From Macrotis lagotis (Eukaryota > Chordata > Mammalia > Peramelemorphia > Peramelidae), in assembly GCF_037893015.1 (NCBI RefSeq), contig NC_133658.1:884733038-884797037 (forward strand): a DNA stretch of 64,000 nt. Direction: 5' to 3'. Every line of letters begins with the position of its first letter. The first letter of the stretch is position 1. Shown here in pieces: positions 21,531 to 31,849 of the stretch. Under the pieces are notes generated by a model. It saw only the letters and a list, made by a program, of their open reading frames with translations. It had not been told where the DNA came from and made no database searches. A program made the position numbers and the translations under genes.

Positions 21531-22119
21531 CAACTTGAGTGACCTTGAATAAGGCACCTTCAGGGTAAAAAGGACAGCTCAGATCAAAGAACTTCAATTC
21601 CCAGCCCAAGCCTGGCCTGCACCAACTTCCCCTTTACAAAATTCCACACACCTGGTCATCCAGCCTTTGTTCTAAAGCCTCTGGTGAGTGCCAAAGCTCC
21701 CTTCTGTGGCAGTCTGGTGCATTATGGGGTAGCTCTTATCATTAGGAACATTTTCCTTTCTCTTTACAACTTGTCCCCCCTTTTTTTCCTAATGCGACTT
21801 TTTAGGGTGGGGGTTCTGAACCTTCCTTTGCCATCACTCTGGTTAATCATGCTCTGAATCATGATCTTAAATGTATAAAGTAAATATAGAGAGTTATAAA
21901 AGAAGCCAGTTATAATGAAAGATAGTTATCAAAACGGTTTAAAAATCAAGGTCACTGATCTTGGGATAAGAAACTCTGCTCTATGACTAATAAGACGTGA
22001 TCTAATAGGGGCCCCCCTGAGTTTTCTCTTCTCCAGGCAAAAACCTTCAGATATTTCTACTGTCTTCATGGGACATCCCCTCAGGAACCTCTAAGATCAC
22101 ATCTGTTTTACTCTGAATA

Positions 22120-22760
22120 TATCTTGTATGTACATGTATCTCCTCAATTAGACTGGGGAGAGCAGAGAATGATGTTTACCTTTCTTTGTATCCCTAGCAC
22201 TTAGCTTAATAATTGCTCATTTTCTTGAGTATTTTTTTTGTCTTCCCCATTAGAATGTGAGCTTCTCATGAACATGGGCTAGGTTTTTTTTTTTGCATTG
22301 TTTTCTTTTGGGGTTTTGTTTGGCATTTCTTTGTATTTCCAGCTTTTAGCACATAGTAGGCATTTTATTATTGTTGGGAAATAACAGGATCCTACTCTAC
22401 ATTTTCTTGTCAAAGATAGTGAGTGGTTTGCCATTTTCTTCTGGATTTATTCCTATTTTTTTTTTACAGATGAGGAGCTGAAACAAATAGGGTTAAGTGA
22501 CTTGCCCAAGGTTGCACAGCTAGTAAGTTTTTGAGGTCAAATTTGAACTCAGGCCCTCTTGTCTACAAGGTTGATGCTCTAGCCACTCTGCCACATTCAT
22601 AAATGCTTCTTTTCTTGTTTCCTTCTTTGTCTCCTCCATTAGAATGTGAGCTCCTGGAGAACAGGAGCTAGTTTTTTATTTGTTTGTTCTAGCACTTAAC
22701 ACAAGGATAGGCACACAGTATGTACATAATAAATGCCTGTTGACCAGATCTGATTTGACC
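22120..22760 (+). repeat. L2-type LINE 3' ends, one with a SINE insert
   Basis: Three consecutive L2-end phrases occur near 22140-22215, 22250-22370 and 22630-22760 (CATTAGAATGTGAGCTTCTC, TTTAGCACATAGTAGGCATT, CATTAGAATGTGAGCTCCTG). A minus-strand BovB-tailed SINE lies between the last two at about 22380-22596 (GATGAGGAGCTGAAACAAAT, GTTAAGTGACTTGCCCAAGG). Confidence 0.65.
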
Positions 22761-22919
22761 GTCTTGATTAGGTTCCTCTAGACATTCTCCAAATGAGCAG
22801 TCCATGGCTACCCCTTCCTATCTTTTTCCCTTCACAGTGCAATGGGTATGTCAAAAATTCTTTAAGTAATCAGAAAGTTGCATCTGGTCAGGAGTCAAAA
22901 CAATTCACATTTCAGTGGA

Positions 22920-23100
22920 AGGTTAGATAAGGTTTTTCAAAGCACTCAAATCTTCCCAGAATCCTTTGAGGCAGGCAGTGCCAATGTGCCTCTCAGTTCC
23001 TATTTGACAGATGGGAAAATTGAGGCTCTCAGATGAGTAAAATACCTCACTTAGGATCACACAGCTGATGCCAGAGCAGGGGTTTCCAACTGTGGTCATT
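22920..23100 (+). repeat. MIR fragment
   Basis: AGCACTCAAATCTTCCCAGA, TTTGACAGATGGGAAAATTG, AGGCTCTCAG and TTAGGATCACACAGCTGATG. Confidence 0.7.
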
Positions 23101-23399
23101 GAGTCCCCTTCTAGAGCTCCTCCTGTGCCCCCAGGCAGATACCTAGGTAGGTGATGGTTTTATCCCTCCTTTCTAGGATTTGGCGAATCAACTGATTTGC
23201 CATGGTTCATCAAACTTGAAAAGAAGGCAGTTTGCTAATGAAAATTCCCTCTACATTTTAATTAAAGTAGATTAGTTGTTAAAGTGTGTGCTTCCTTGGA
23301 GGAGCATTATATGAGTTCTTTCTTTTTTATTAGTCATTCTCCTAGGTCTGAGTTGCCCCTCATTATTCAGTTAAAACAGAAATCTCTCCTATCCAGAGG

Positions 23400-23710
23400 C
23401 AGTGTGATGTCCTGTTGCACTGGGCTTAGGGATTAAGAAAAACTGGGTTCTATGGGACTAGGTGGCCCACTGGCCTTGGAATCAAAAGAACCTGAGTTCA
23501 AATCCAGATACTAGCTGTGTGATCTGGGATGAGTCATTTAAATCCAATTGCCTCCAAAAAAAAAGAACAGAGTTCAAATGTCACCTTGGATACTTCCTAG
23601 CTGTATGATCCTGGGTAAGTCATTTGGGAACCAGTTTCCCCATCTGTAAAATGAATGATTTGTACTAGGTAGCCTCAGACCTCCCTCAATCTTAAATTGC
23701 TCAAGCTCAG
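23400..23710 (+). repeat. old SINE with a younger SINE nested inside
   Basis: The outer element (GGGCTTAGGGATTAAGAAAA ... CTTCCTAGCTGTATGATCCT ... CCCCATCTGTAAAATGAATG) is interrupted at 23451-23562 by a short poly-A SINE (ACTAGGTGGCCCACTGGCCT ... GCCTCCAAAAAAAAAG). An imperfect duplication of AAAACTGGGTTC (to 23450) and AGAACAGAGTTC (to 23575) marks the insertion. Confidence 0.75.
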
Positions 23711-23924
23711 GACAACTCATTAAATTAATTCCATCTTCTACTATTTGTTCCATCTAAGTCTATTGTGTTCTATTTCTAATTGTCTGATGGCCATTGTCAG
23801 GTGGAAAGGCCAGTGTAGCTACAGGGAGAGGATTTGGTTCCAATCTCAACATTTGATATGTCCTTTTAGGGAGGTCTTGGAAGACCTCTAAGGTCTTTCT
23901 ACTTGAGTGACCCTTCAACACATT

Positions 23925-24235
23925 TTGCTAAGATATGGGTCTGGCCATGCTCCTCTCCTACTCTAAAACCTTCTGTGGCTCCCTCTCCTGTAAGGCCCAT
24001 CTATTAGAATCTTCTATGCTTAGCTTTGCTCACAATGGACACTTCAGAATTGTTTGTCAAAGAATCAGCCAGGGAGTAGCCTGGAGAATAAAATACATAT
24101 AAATTACCCTTCAGACTCTTCTACCTCCCTTTCTAGCTTTGTTTCATCTTATTCTCCCTTGGGCACTCTGTGTGCCAGCCAAACTGAGTTACATACAGTG
24201 TGTTCCCAAAGCTGGCACTAGAAATTTTACCCCAG
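23925..24235 (+). repeat. L2 LINE fragment
   Basis: GGCCATGCTCCTCTCCTACT, AAACCTTCTGTGGCTCCCTC and GTGTGCCAGCCAAACTGAGT follow the L2 ORF2/3' order (CATGTCACTCCCCTGCTC, TTCAGTGGCTCCC, CAGCCAAACTGG). Too decayed to code. Confidence 0.7.
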
Positions 24236-24267
24236 ATCAGGAAGTATAAGCAGCATGAACCACATTT

Positions 24268-24507
24268 ATTGTTATTCAGTCTTATCAGACTGCCCCATTT
24301 GGGGTTTTCTTGGAAGAGATACTGGATAGTTCTTCATTTCCTTCTCCAACTCACTTTACAAATGAGGAAACTGAGGCAAGCATGATGAAGTGCCTTGCCC
24401 AGGGTCACACTGCTAGTAAGTGTCTGAGGCTGGATTTGAACTCAGGAAGTGGAGTCTTCCTGACTCTTGGTGAGGCACTCTGTGCACTATGGTGCCACCT
24501 AAAAGTC
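24268..24507 (-). repeat. SINE, BovB-tailed class, near full-length
   Basis: BovB-like end complement (TTATTCAGTCTTATCAGACT, CCCATTTGGGGTTTTCTTGG), middle (GAGGAAACTGAGGCAAGCAT), then the head complement (TGTGCACTATGGTGCCACCT). Confidence 0.88.
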
Positions 24508-24539
24508 CTATATGAAATACATGCATTTAAATAAAGGGT

Positions 24540-25115
24540 ACAATAGAGTCATGGCTTCCGTGAGGCTGCTACTGAAGTGGCAATGACTGGAAGCAGGGCA
24601 AGGAACAGGGGTTAGGACAGGCTGGGGAAAGCTCACCTGCCTTCAGTTTACCATGTAGAAGAGATCATCACCTGGTTCCTTCTGGTGTCAACTAATACTT
24701 CTTACTAATGCGGCACTAAGTTCCCTTGTTGCTGGTGCTGAAGGACCAAAGCTCCCTTTTACGCCCTCTGAATTCTGGTATCCTTGAAGCATAAGCCCCA
24801 TTGATCTTGCCTTAGTTTTTAGAGTTGGTTATCTCCCATCAGAATCCTATCTTCCCACCTCTGTCTTGCTTGTTATTCAGTCTTGTCTGATCCTTTGAAG
24901 TACAGCCCAAGAATTTCTAGAAATGCACAGGGTTCTACTTTTATTATACTCAATATGTTCCTGTCTTTCCTGATTTCCTTAGCAGATATGCCTTCTCTCC
25001 CTAAAAAAAAAATCTTATCTTTGTATATATTTTATATACAAAGTGTCCCAAACTCTTAGAACAATTTTAATGTTTTTTAATCACATGGTAGGTCAGTGAA
25101 TGGGACAAGGAATCA
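24540..25115. other. single-copy DNA with L2-like scraps
   Basis: No gene recognised. 24860-24905 repeats a short BovB-like phrase (TTATTCAGTCTTGTCTGATC). A TATATA-rich stretch lies at 25020-25045. Confidence 0.4.
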
Positions 25116-25120
25116 GAAAG

Positions 25121-25384
25121 TTGATCAGCTGTCTCAGACTTTTTCATGATCCCATGCAGAGTTTTCTTGGCAAAGATAATGGAGCAGTTTCCCCATTTAT
25201 TCCTCCAGTTTCATTTTCCAATAGAGGAAACTGAGGCAAACAAGATGAAGTGAACTGAAACAAAGAAGACGAAGTGTCTTGGCCACCCAACTAGTAAGTG
25301 TCTGAGATGAAGTTTGAACTGGGGAGGATGAATTTTCCTGATTCCAAGTCCAGCCCTCTTATCTACTGGGTCACCCAGCTGCCC
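25121..25384 (-). repeat. SINE, BovB-tailed class
   Basis: GTCTCAGACTTTTTCATGAT, CAGAGTTTTCTTGGCAAAGA, then GAGGAAACTGAGGCAAACAA, ending GGTCACCCAGCTGCCC. A short internal duplication (GATGAAGTGAACTGAAACAAA / GAAGTGTC) lengthens the middle. Confidence 0.85.
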
Positions 25385-25600
25385 ATAGAGTTAGGAAGAC
25401 CTGAGTTCAAATCTAGCCTCAGACACCTTATAGCTGTGTAACCCTAGGCAAGTCATTTAACCACTGTCTGCCTCAGTTTCCTCATCTGTGAAATGGGAAT
25501 GACCTCCCGCAGTTGTTATGAAGATCAAAAGAGCTAAAAGCTATAAAGCATTCTCCATACCTTAACACCCTGTGTAATTGTCAGCTGCTATTATTCATTG
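25385..25600 (+). repeat. CORE-SINE, head-to-head with preceding SINE
   Basis: AGAGTTAGGAAGACCTGAGT, CTCAGTTTCCTCATCTGTGA, CCCGCAGTTGTTATGAAGAT and GTAATTGTCAGCTGCTATTA. It abuts the minus-strand SINE, and their heads meet at about 25385. Confidence 0.82.
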
Positions 25601-25604
25601 TTCT

Positions 25605-26100
25605 GTTTATTCATTTCTTATTAGAATTCAATCTCATTGAGTCAAATCTTAGTCTCTGTTTCCCTGGGGCCTGGCATTGGTGACTAGCACAGAGTAAGTG
25701 TTTATTTCAGAAAGACTTGATGGATGGATGCCTGTCTCCCTATTAGAGTGTAAACCTCTCAAGGGTCGTTTGTATTCTCAGCATGGAGACCCAGTTCAAG
25801 TCCCTGCTCTGACTCCTCCTGCCTTTGAGACCTTGGCAAGTAATAAACATTTCAGATTTCAAGGCAGCTCAAGAGGCTAGCTAGCACTAATGGAGGGAGT
25901 TCTCCAAGAGAAAGAAATCCTAGGTCCGGACCTTCTCCTTATTTTGTATTTTCTTGTCTACGTCCATGTAATTTCCCCATTGGTTGAGAGATATTGTTTC
26001 TTGTTAGTCTGGGCAGAGTGCCAGTCACCTAGGATGGTGAGACCCTCTTCACTATGAATAATAAATCCTTCTCTGGAGGTCAAATGTATAGGGGCTTAAT
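25605..26100. other. L2-end scrap, then single-copy DNA
   Basis: 25610-25710 has an L2-like 3' end (GGGGCCTGGCATTGGTGACT, CACAGAGTAAGTGTTTATTT). From 25710 to 26100 I see no repeat or gene. Confidence 0.45.
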
Positions 26101-26149
26101 TTTTTAAAAATAATTTTTATTGCTATTTTCTGTTTCTTACATCACTCTA

Positions 26150-26345
26150 AAATGGAGATGTAAAATCCAAAATCACTAAAAATTAAGAAGAGAAAAAAGT
26201 AAACAAATCATGGCTATTGAATTTAAACCCAATCACATTGAGTTCTGTGACAAAAGACCCAAATGGAACAAAGGCAAAGGGGAAAGATCTGAACAGAAAC
26301 TCCCCAAGAAAATCTGAGCCAGCTTAATTGGATACTTGTCGAATG
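26150..26345 (+). repeat. inverted-repeat arm, + copy
   Basis: AATCACATTGAGTTCTGTGA, CAAAAGACCCAAATGGAAC and GGGGAAAGATCTGAACAGAA match the reverse complement of 26885-27118 (CACATTGAGCTCTGTGATAA ... GGGGAAAGATCTGGACAGAA). The two arms are separated by about 540 bp. Family unknown; this looks like an interspersed repeat present twice in opposite orientation. Confidence 0.8.
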
Positions 26346-26379
26346 GAACAGAAATAGATGAGACAGGCCGTGGAAAGAA

Positions 26380-26597
26380 TCTTAAGAGATTTAGTGTGAG
26401 ACCATGAGTTCTAATCCATCCTCAGACACTTACTAGCTGTGTGATCCTGGGAAGTCACTAGACCTTGTTTTCCTCAGTTTCCTCATCAGTAAAATGAACC
26501 GGAGAAGGAAATGGCAAGCCACTTCAATATCTTCACTAGGAAAACTCCCAAATGGGGCCATGAAGACTCAGACACAACTGAACGAACAACAAGCTCT
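26380..26597 (+). repeat. SINE, BovB-tailed class
   Basis: CTCAGACACTTACTAGCTGT, CAGTTTCCTCATCAGTAAAA, GAGAAGGAAATGGCAAGCCA, AAATGGGGCCATGAAGACTC and a final ACGAACAACAA. The 5' head is degraded. Confidence 0.88.
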
Positions 26598-26714
26598 AAA
26601 ATGAACTTTGAAAGCCTGCCTTTCTCCAGAATACCTCTACCTGGGCCCCCGTGTTCCCAGGGATATGGAGCTTTGCAACATTCTTGCCTGGAGAGCCTCA
26701 GAGGGGGGCATTAC

Positions 26715-26775
26715 CTGCCTCCTCCTTGGTCCTTCAGGCCGCACTGTCTCCTTGGTGGCTCTGAGCCAGGTCTCC
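26715..26775 (-). CDS. weak candidate internal exon (61 bp)
   Basis: On the minus strand GCCTGTTTCCTGCAG| provides a 3' splice site and GGCAG|GTAATG a donor, enclosing 61 bp of G+C-rich single-copy DNA. One frame is open across it (ETWLRATKET...). A chance pairing is quite possible: there is no flanking exon, the donor lacks the +5 G, and I recognise no family. Confidence 0.15.
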
Positions 26776-26884
26776 CTGCAGGAAACAGGCTTGAATAGTG
26801 AAAATGCCTGCTCTTAGTGAGCCTCCTCCGACCTAATCTCATGTCTTTGATACCCCAAACTGTGTAAATAGGAGTTTGTAAAGA

Positions 26885-27118
26885 GAGACTGGAGTTTTCT
26901 GATAAGAAGTAATCTTAGCTCGTTCAGATTTTTTTAGACAATTTCTGTCCAGATCTTTCCCCTTCGCCTTTAGCCCATTTGGGTCTTTTATCACAGAGCT
27001 CAATGTGAATGGGTGTAATTCATCAACCCTGGTTTGCTTTTTTTTCTTTTTAATTTTTATCCATCTCTTGGGTTCCTTCATCACCTTCATTTTGGACTGC
27101 TTCCTTCCCATCCTCCTA
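26885..27118 (-). repeat. inverted-repeat arm, minus copy
   Basis: Complementary partner of 26150-26345. The minus strand holds an open frame of 90 codons that begins MGRKQSKMKV and is lysine-rich, but the plus copy is not open in the same frame. It is more likely repeat-derived than a gene. Confidence 0.75.
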
Positions 27119-27352
27119 CTCAGGGAGCTGCCCCATATAACAAGTCAAGGAAGGGAAAGAAATAAGTTTTTCTATAGCTCCCAAGTGCTTTATAAGTATT
27201 ATTTCATTTGGCTGATTAGAATAAGAATAAGAAAGACAGAGGAAGACAAAACAGTACAGAAAAACTAACCAGTTGTGGAAATGTATGCAATGTGTCATTT
27301 ACATAGGCCCCACCTTTGCCAAGAAAGGAGGCACATTTTCTCTTCTCTACTT

Positions 27353-27366
27353 GGGGGGGGGGGGGG
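27353..27366. repeat. G14 run
   Basis: Homopolymer of about 14 G in an otherwise AT-rich stretch (27120-27550) where no other feature is recognised. Confidence 0.95.
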
Positions 27367-27559
27367 CAAACTGGTTACATTTTATTCTTTCAGTTATGTT
27401 GTTTGAGTTTCTTTTATTCCAGTCTTTTTTAGTTTTTGTTATAGGATAGAAGAGGGAGGAGAGATATATTTGGAAATGAAAATGTAAAAGCAAAAACTGT
27501 TTACAAAAAATACTAATAATAATTACCTGCTCTAGCACATATCTTTAAAAAAATGTCCA

Positions 27560-28290
27560 TGAGCCAGATACTATAGCTCCTAAGGATCTTGGTGGTTATC
27601 ATCTCCAACTCAGGCCTTTTTTCAGATGAGGAAACTGAGTCTTGAGAAATGAGAGTATCATAGGTTTGTAACTTTAGAGCTGAAAAAGATTCAGGGACTG
27701 GTTAATTCAACCCCTTCATTTTACAGGTATGAATGATTGTAGTGAGGAAGGGATAGAGCTGGGCTTGTAATAGAGACTTCCCTTACACTAAGCTTTGATT
27801 CTCTATGTCCTATTATGCCACCTTCCATAGTACACTCTGTTCATGGCTTATCTCTTCCCCCACCTAAAGAGTAGGGTGCTTGGATCCTCCATAAAGAGAT
27901 AGAAGGAATCCCAAAGCCCAACTGTCTCATTTTACAGATGAGGAAACTGAGACTGATACAAGGTCACAGGACATGGCTGAGATTATAGCAATATAGCAGA
28001 GGTGAGCTTTGACCTAATAGTTTCTTTCTCCATTTCCAGCATTCTTTCTCAGAAGTTTTTCATCTTTCTCTCCCTAGAACTTAGGGAGCTCTTAGAGCCC
28101 CATTTGCCTGGAGGCGGCTTAGCCACTTATGTAATGAGATGATGGTGTGGGATTTTAGTGCCGGAAAAGACTTGGCAATGATCTAATTAATTATCTAAAC
28201 ACCTCTTTTCACAGAGGAAAGAGGCAGGTGACTTGTCCAGGGTCACACAACAGGTAAGTAGAGACAGCATTCAATGACACCAAGCATTGA
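27560..28290 (+). repeat. cluster of MIR fragments
   Basis: Cores at 27565-27660 (TCAGATGAGGAAACTGAGTC), 27660-27800 (TAACTTTAGAGCTGAAAAAG), 27890-28020 (CATTTTACAGATGAGGAAAC) and 28140-28275 (GTGACTTGTCCAGGGTCACA). Each is 100-140 bp and decayed. Confidence 0.65.
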
Positions 28291-28845
28291 CTCATTCCAT
28301 TAGTTCATGTTTTCTATAGTAGTAATACCTTAATAAATGGTGGCTGAATTATTGCTAAATTGATCTGCCTTTTGAAGAGCATTTCAATGTGTTTATTGTT
28401 TTTTAAGATTTGGGGGTGGGGGGATATGCTTCTTCTTAACAACAATAATCATTTTTTAAAAGCTGTACCAAATACTTTGTTTGAGAATAGCTGCATCTCC
28501 CCACAGGCCCAGAGGTCAGGACTCCTCCATCTTTTCCCAGACCACCTCTAAGCTTTCTCAAGGATAATTTCCCTCGCCCTTCAGGGGTGAGGCATAATGG
28601 AGAACATTTGCAATACTTTCTGAGAACTTAGTCCTGGAAGCTGCCAATAACTCTATTATGACTTGCACCCTGATGGTTTAAACCCCAGACCTACTGGGCT
28701 TCCAAACTAGGCCTTTGGCATCTCTGTGGGTATCGGGGCTGTTGGGGGCTAGAGGAAGAGAGGTACAAGAACTGACCTGGCAAGTAGAAAGCAAATTAGA
28801 GGCACAGTACTTGAGTGTAGCCTGGAAATTTAGAGATCATTGAAC
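28290..28845. other. single-copy DNA
   Basis: No repeat recognised after an L2-like end at 28310-28345. No splice-site pair or extended frame. GGTTTAAACC (palindrome) occurs at 28675. Confidence 0.35.
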
Positions 28846-28848
28846 TAA

Positions 28849-29272
28849 GAATGTCAGAGCTGAGAGGGTCCTTAGAACACAATATGTCAGAACTGGGAGG
28901 ACCCTTGGAACACACATGTTAGAACTGGGACAGCTCTTGAAATATAGTGTCAGAGCTGGGAGGGCCCTTAGAACCTAGAATGTCAAAGCTGGGAGGGTTC
29001 TTAGAACACAGGATGTCAGAGGTGGGAGGGTCCTTAGAACATAGAATGTCAAAGCTGGGAGGGTTCTTAGAACCCAGGATGTCAGAGGTGGGAGGATCCT
29101 TAGAATACAGAATGTCAGAACTGAGAGGATCCTTAGAACACAATGTCAGAGCTAGAAGGGTCCTTAGAACTTAGAATGTTAGAACTGGGAGAGGTCCTAG
29201 AACATGGAATATGTGAGCTAGGAGAGTCCTTAGAGCACAGAATATCAGCACTGGGAGGACCCTTCAAAAATT
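28849..29272 (+). repeat. 33-bp minisatellite, 13 units
   Basis: The phrase ATGTCAGAGCTGGGAGGGTC begins at about 28851, 28884, 28916, 28946, 28980, 29013, 29046, 29079, 29112, 29143, 29176, 29211 and 29242, mostly 33 bp apart. Because 33 is divisible by three, both strands read open in the middle (28947-29174 + as MSxLGGxLEx repeats; 28919-29143 - as SSDILxSKDPP repeats). The unit resembles the lead phrase of old SINE copies (GAATGTCAGAGCTGGAAGGG). Confidence 0.95.
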
Positions 29273-29279
29273 ATTGAAT

Positions 29280-29724
29280 TAATTTTACAGAGGAAAAACC
29301 TGCAGTGGAGCCCAGATGTCTAAAAACAAAGGGAAGGTGTCCCTCGTGTGATTTCATACTAGATGACTCACCACAAAAACTTTTAAGGGGAAGGAGGAGA
29401 AGGGGGAATGGGGAGGAGATGAGAAACTGAGCACATTTCACACAGACCTCATTTAAAATGCATGACTGAACTTTAAAGAGGAGCTGTTTTCAGAGTCACC
29501 TTGGATGTCAGGCCCCCCACTTCCGGCCAGCAGACTGGACGCTCCTTGAAGGAAAACCAGTTTGTTTTTTCTCTTGATATCACTAATCCTTAGAACAGTT
29601 CCTGATGACCAATAAACATTAAATTCATACAGAAAATTCATAGAATGAATTGGATAGTCAAAGAATCCCAGCAGCTTCTCTCTATGGGAGCAAAGACTAG
29701 GAAATGACATGGGGCTTCTCAATT
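29280..29724. other. single-copy DNA with an L2-end scrap
   Basis: TGGACGCTCCTTGAAGGAAA and CCAATAAACATTAAATTCAT at 29530-29620 resemble an L2 3' end. Otherwise nothing recognised. Confidence 0.4.
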
Positions 29725-29741
29725 AAGAAATAACTGAACCA

Positions 29742-29906
29742 GGGCAGCTAGGTGATGCAGTGGATAGAGCACCAGCCCTGGAGTCAGGAGGACCTGAGTT
29801 CAAATTTGGCCTCAGACAGTTAATATTTGCCTAGTGCTGTGACCTTGGGCAAGTCATTTAACCACATTGGCTAAAATAAATAAAATTTTAAAAAATATAA
29901 AAAAAT
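29742..29906 (+). repeat. poly-A SINE with target duplication
   Basis: GGGCAGCTAGGTGATGCAGT, GGCCTCAGACAGTTAATATT, GGGCAAGTCATTTAACCACA and an A-rich tail. Flanked by AAGAAATAACTGAACCA (29725-29741) and AAGAAATAATTAAACCA (29907-29923), 17 bp with two mismatches. Confidence 0.92.
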
Positions 29907-29924
29907 AAGAAATAATTAAACCAA

Positions 29925-30390
29925 CTCTGATATATGGAGGTCAGAGAATATTTACTGTTCTGTGAAAAATGGTCACTAGGAGGAATTCAGAAGAAGATGG
30001 AAAGATTGGTGTAGACTGAAACAGAATAAAATAAGCAGAGGGAATTGTGTTCATGCTGACTATAAAAATAGAAAGGAAATGATACCTAAAAGGCAGATGA
30101 CCCCTGAGTAACTATGGAAGCAAATGATGGTTTGCAAGAAGAGATAATTCAGCATAATTCTTTCTTTGTGACAAAAAAAGGAGGCATTTAATAGGGTAGA
30201 AGAGATACCCACTGTCAGATCTATGACTATATCTGGTGTTTGGGCTTAATTGTATTTATTCACTCAAGGGGGACACTGAAGGGGGTGGGGGGAGGAGGTT
30301 CTCAGAAACACCTATGAAAGCCAGAAGACATCCAACATATTTAAAAAACACACACAAAAACCCCTAAAAATTAAAAAAAATAACAATGCA
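29925..30390 (+). repeat. probable L1 3' region
   Basis: TATATGGAGGTCAGAGAATA, TTACTGTTCTGTGAAAAATG, AATAAGCAGAGGGAATTGTG and GTGACAAAAAAAGGAGGC recall the 3' part of marsupial L1 as I remember it, and an A-rich stretch follows at 30340-30385. It is decayed, with no open frame. Confidence 0.4.
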
Positions 30391-30730
30391 TTCTTCTCTC
30401 TTGATAAGAAATTACTCAAAATTGGATTCTTGCTAACAGATTTATTGCTAATAGAGTTTCCCTAGCATTGTGATGAGTCAAATGTTAACTTCTGTCAGGT
30501 GTTGAGGGCTCAGAAAAGGAAATCTGCCACACAACAATAGGAGCCAACAGACTCTACATTAGGGAGGTGAGGGGTGTGAGCTAACAGTAATGGCCCCAGC
30601 TTCTCTCCCTGTGCCCAAAGATGTTCTGCCTTGACTTGCTGAGGATCTCAAAGTACCTGCTGCCATCTCATGACAATGAGCATTTTTAAAAATGCTTACC
30701 ATACATTTTAAATGCACATATTTATTTACA
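30390..30730. other. single-copy DNA
   Basis: Contains ACAACAATAGG (SOX-like) near 30532 and several TTAAC/ATTTGC-type words. Nothing supports a gene. Confidence 0.3.
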
Positions 30731-30732
30731 TG

Positions 30733-31150
30733 TTGTTTCTGCCATTGGAATATGAGCTTCTTAGGGGTAGGGACGTCACTGTGGATAGAAGACCAAGACT
30801 GAAGTCAGGAAGATTCCTCTTTCTAAGTTCAAATCTAGTCTACAGAAGTAGTAGTTCTAGGTCAGAGTAGGGGAGAGGAGTTCTAAGAGAGTAGGCATGT
30901 AAGAGGAGGGTGGTGAGGTGCTATATAGACTTGGATGAGGTTTGGATGGACTGGTTAAAGGAGGTGAGGGCCATCTTTCCCCTATCAGATGGCTCTAGAG
31001 GGTCTTTTATTTCTGCCTTGTGTGTATGCCCCTCTAGTCTGACCACATTTAGACTAAGTAACAATACTCAAGATCACACTTAGATATTTCAAAATAAAAT
31101 AAAACTACATTTAATTCTCCTCCCCTTGTCCTTTTGGTTGCTTCATCAAC
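30733..31150 (+). repeat. local duplication, copy 1
   Basis: Matches 33544-33945 in the same orientation over about 390 bp. The most conserved part is a run of about 65 bp from CTGGTTAAAGGAGGTGAGGG to GGGTCTTTTATTTCTG, which appears identical in both copies, while the flanking parts differ by substitutions and small indels. Confidence 0.9.
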
Positions 31151-31393
31151 CAAGAAACATTTCTAAAATACTTCTCATATACCAGGTGCCTCTCTAGGTT
31201 GTAAGGTGCTTGTGATACAAGATACACAGATGAGATTTGGATGGACTAGTTAGATGAGGGATGTGCTAGAGCCAGTTTAAACTGAGCAGAGTGTTGTTTT
31301 TGGTGGAAGCATTTACACTTTGGAAATCAGCAAAAGTTACACAATCAGGACTTGATTTATTGCTGTTGGTTATGTAGACTTAAGAAAGTGATG

Positions 31394-31621
31394 GTGGATG
31401 TTGTTCAGTCATGTCCAATCCTTTGTGACCCCATTTTGAGCTTTTCTTGGTAGAAAGCCACTTCATCTCATTGTACAGATGAGGAAACTGAGGCAAAGAG
31501 GCTCAAGTGATTTGCCCAGGATCAAATAAAAGTGTCTGAGGTCAGATTTGAACTCAGGAAGCTGAGTCTTCCTGACTTTAGGCCCAACTGTCTGTGCATT
31601 ATAGAGCCACTTAGCTGCCCC
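31394..31621 (-). repeat. BovB-tailed SINE with perfect target duplication
   Basis: Starts GTGGATGTTGTTCAGTCATG, then GACCCCATTTTGAGCTTTTC, GAGGAAACTGAGGCAAAGAG, and ends GCCACTTAGCTGCCCC. Flanked by AAGAAAGTGATG at 31382-31393 and 31622-31633. The matching sequence at 937-948 in another part of the window has no insertion. Confidence 0.95.
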
Positions 31622-31849
31622 AAGAAAGTGATGAAGAAAATGTAGCTTAAACTAGTAGGTGATTAAATATTAACCAGCACACCCCTGTTTCTGGGGCTAT
31701 AAAGGCAAAAATAAAACAATCCCTGACCTCAAGGAGTTTACATCCAATTGGTTGGTGGAGACAACACATACACACAAAAGTGACTACAAAATAAGAACAA
31801 GTATTGGACTGGGATCAGGAGAGAAGCAGTAGCATCTGATTGATGAGGA

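Noticed and set aside
28849..29272. CRISPR-like array of regular repeats
   Set aside because: Units abut with no unique spacers, all parts of the unit repeat, and the DNA is vertebrate. The same applies to the array at 36218-36450.
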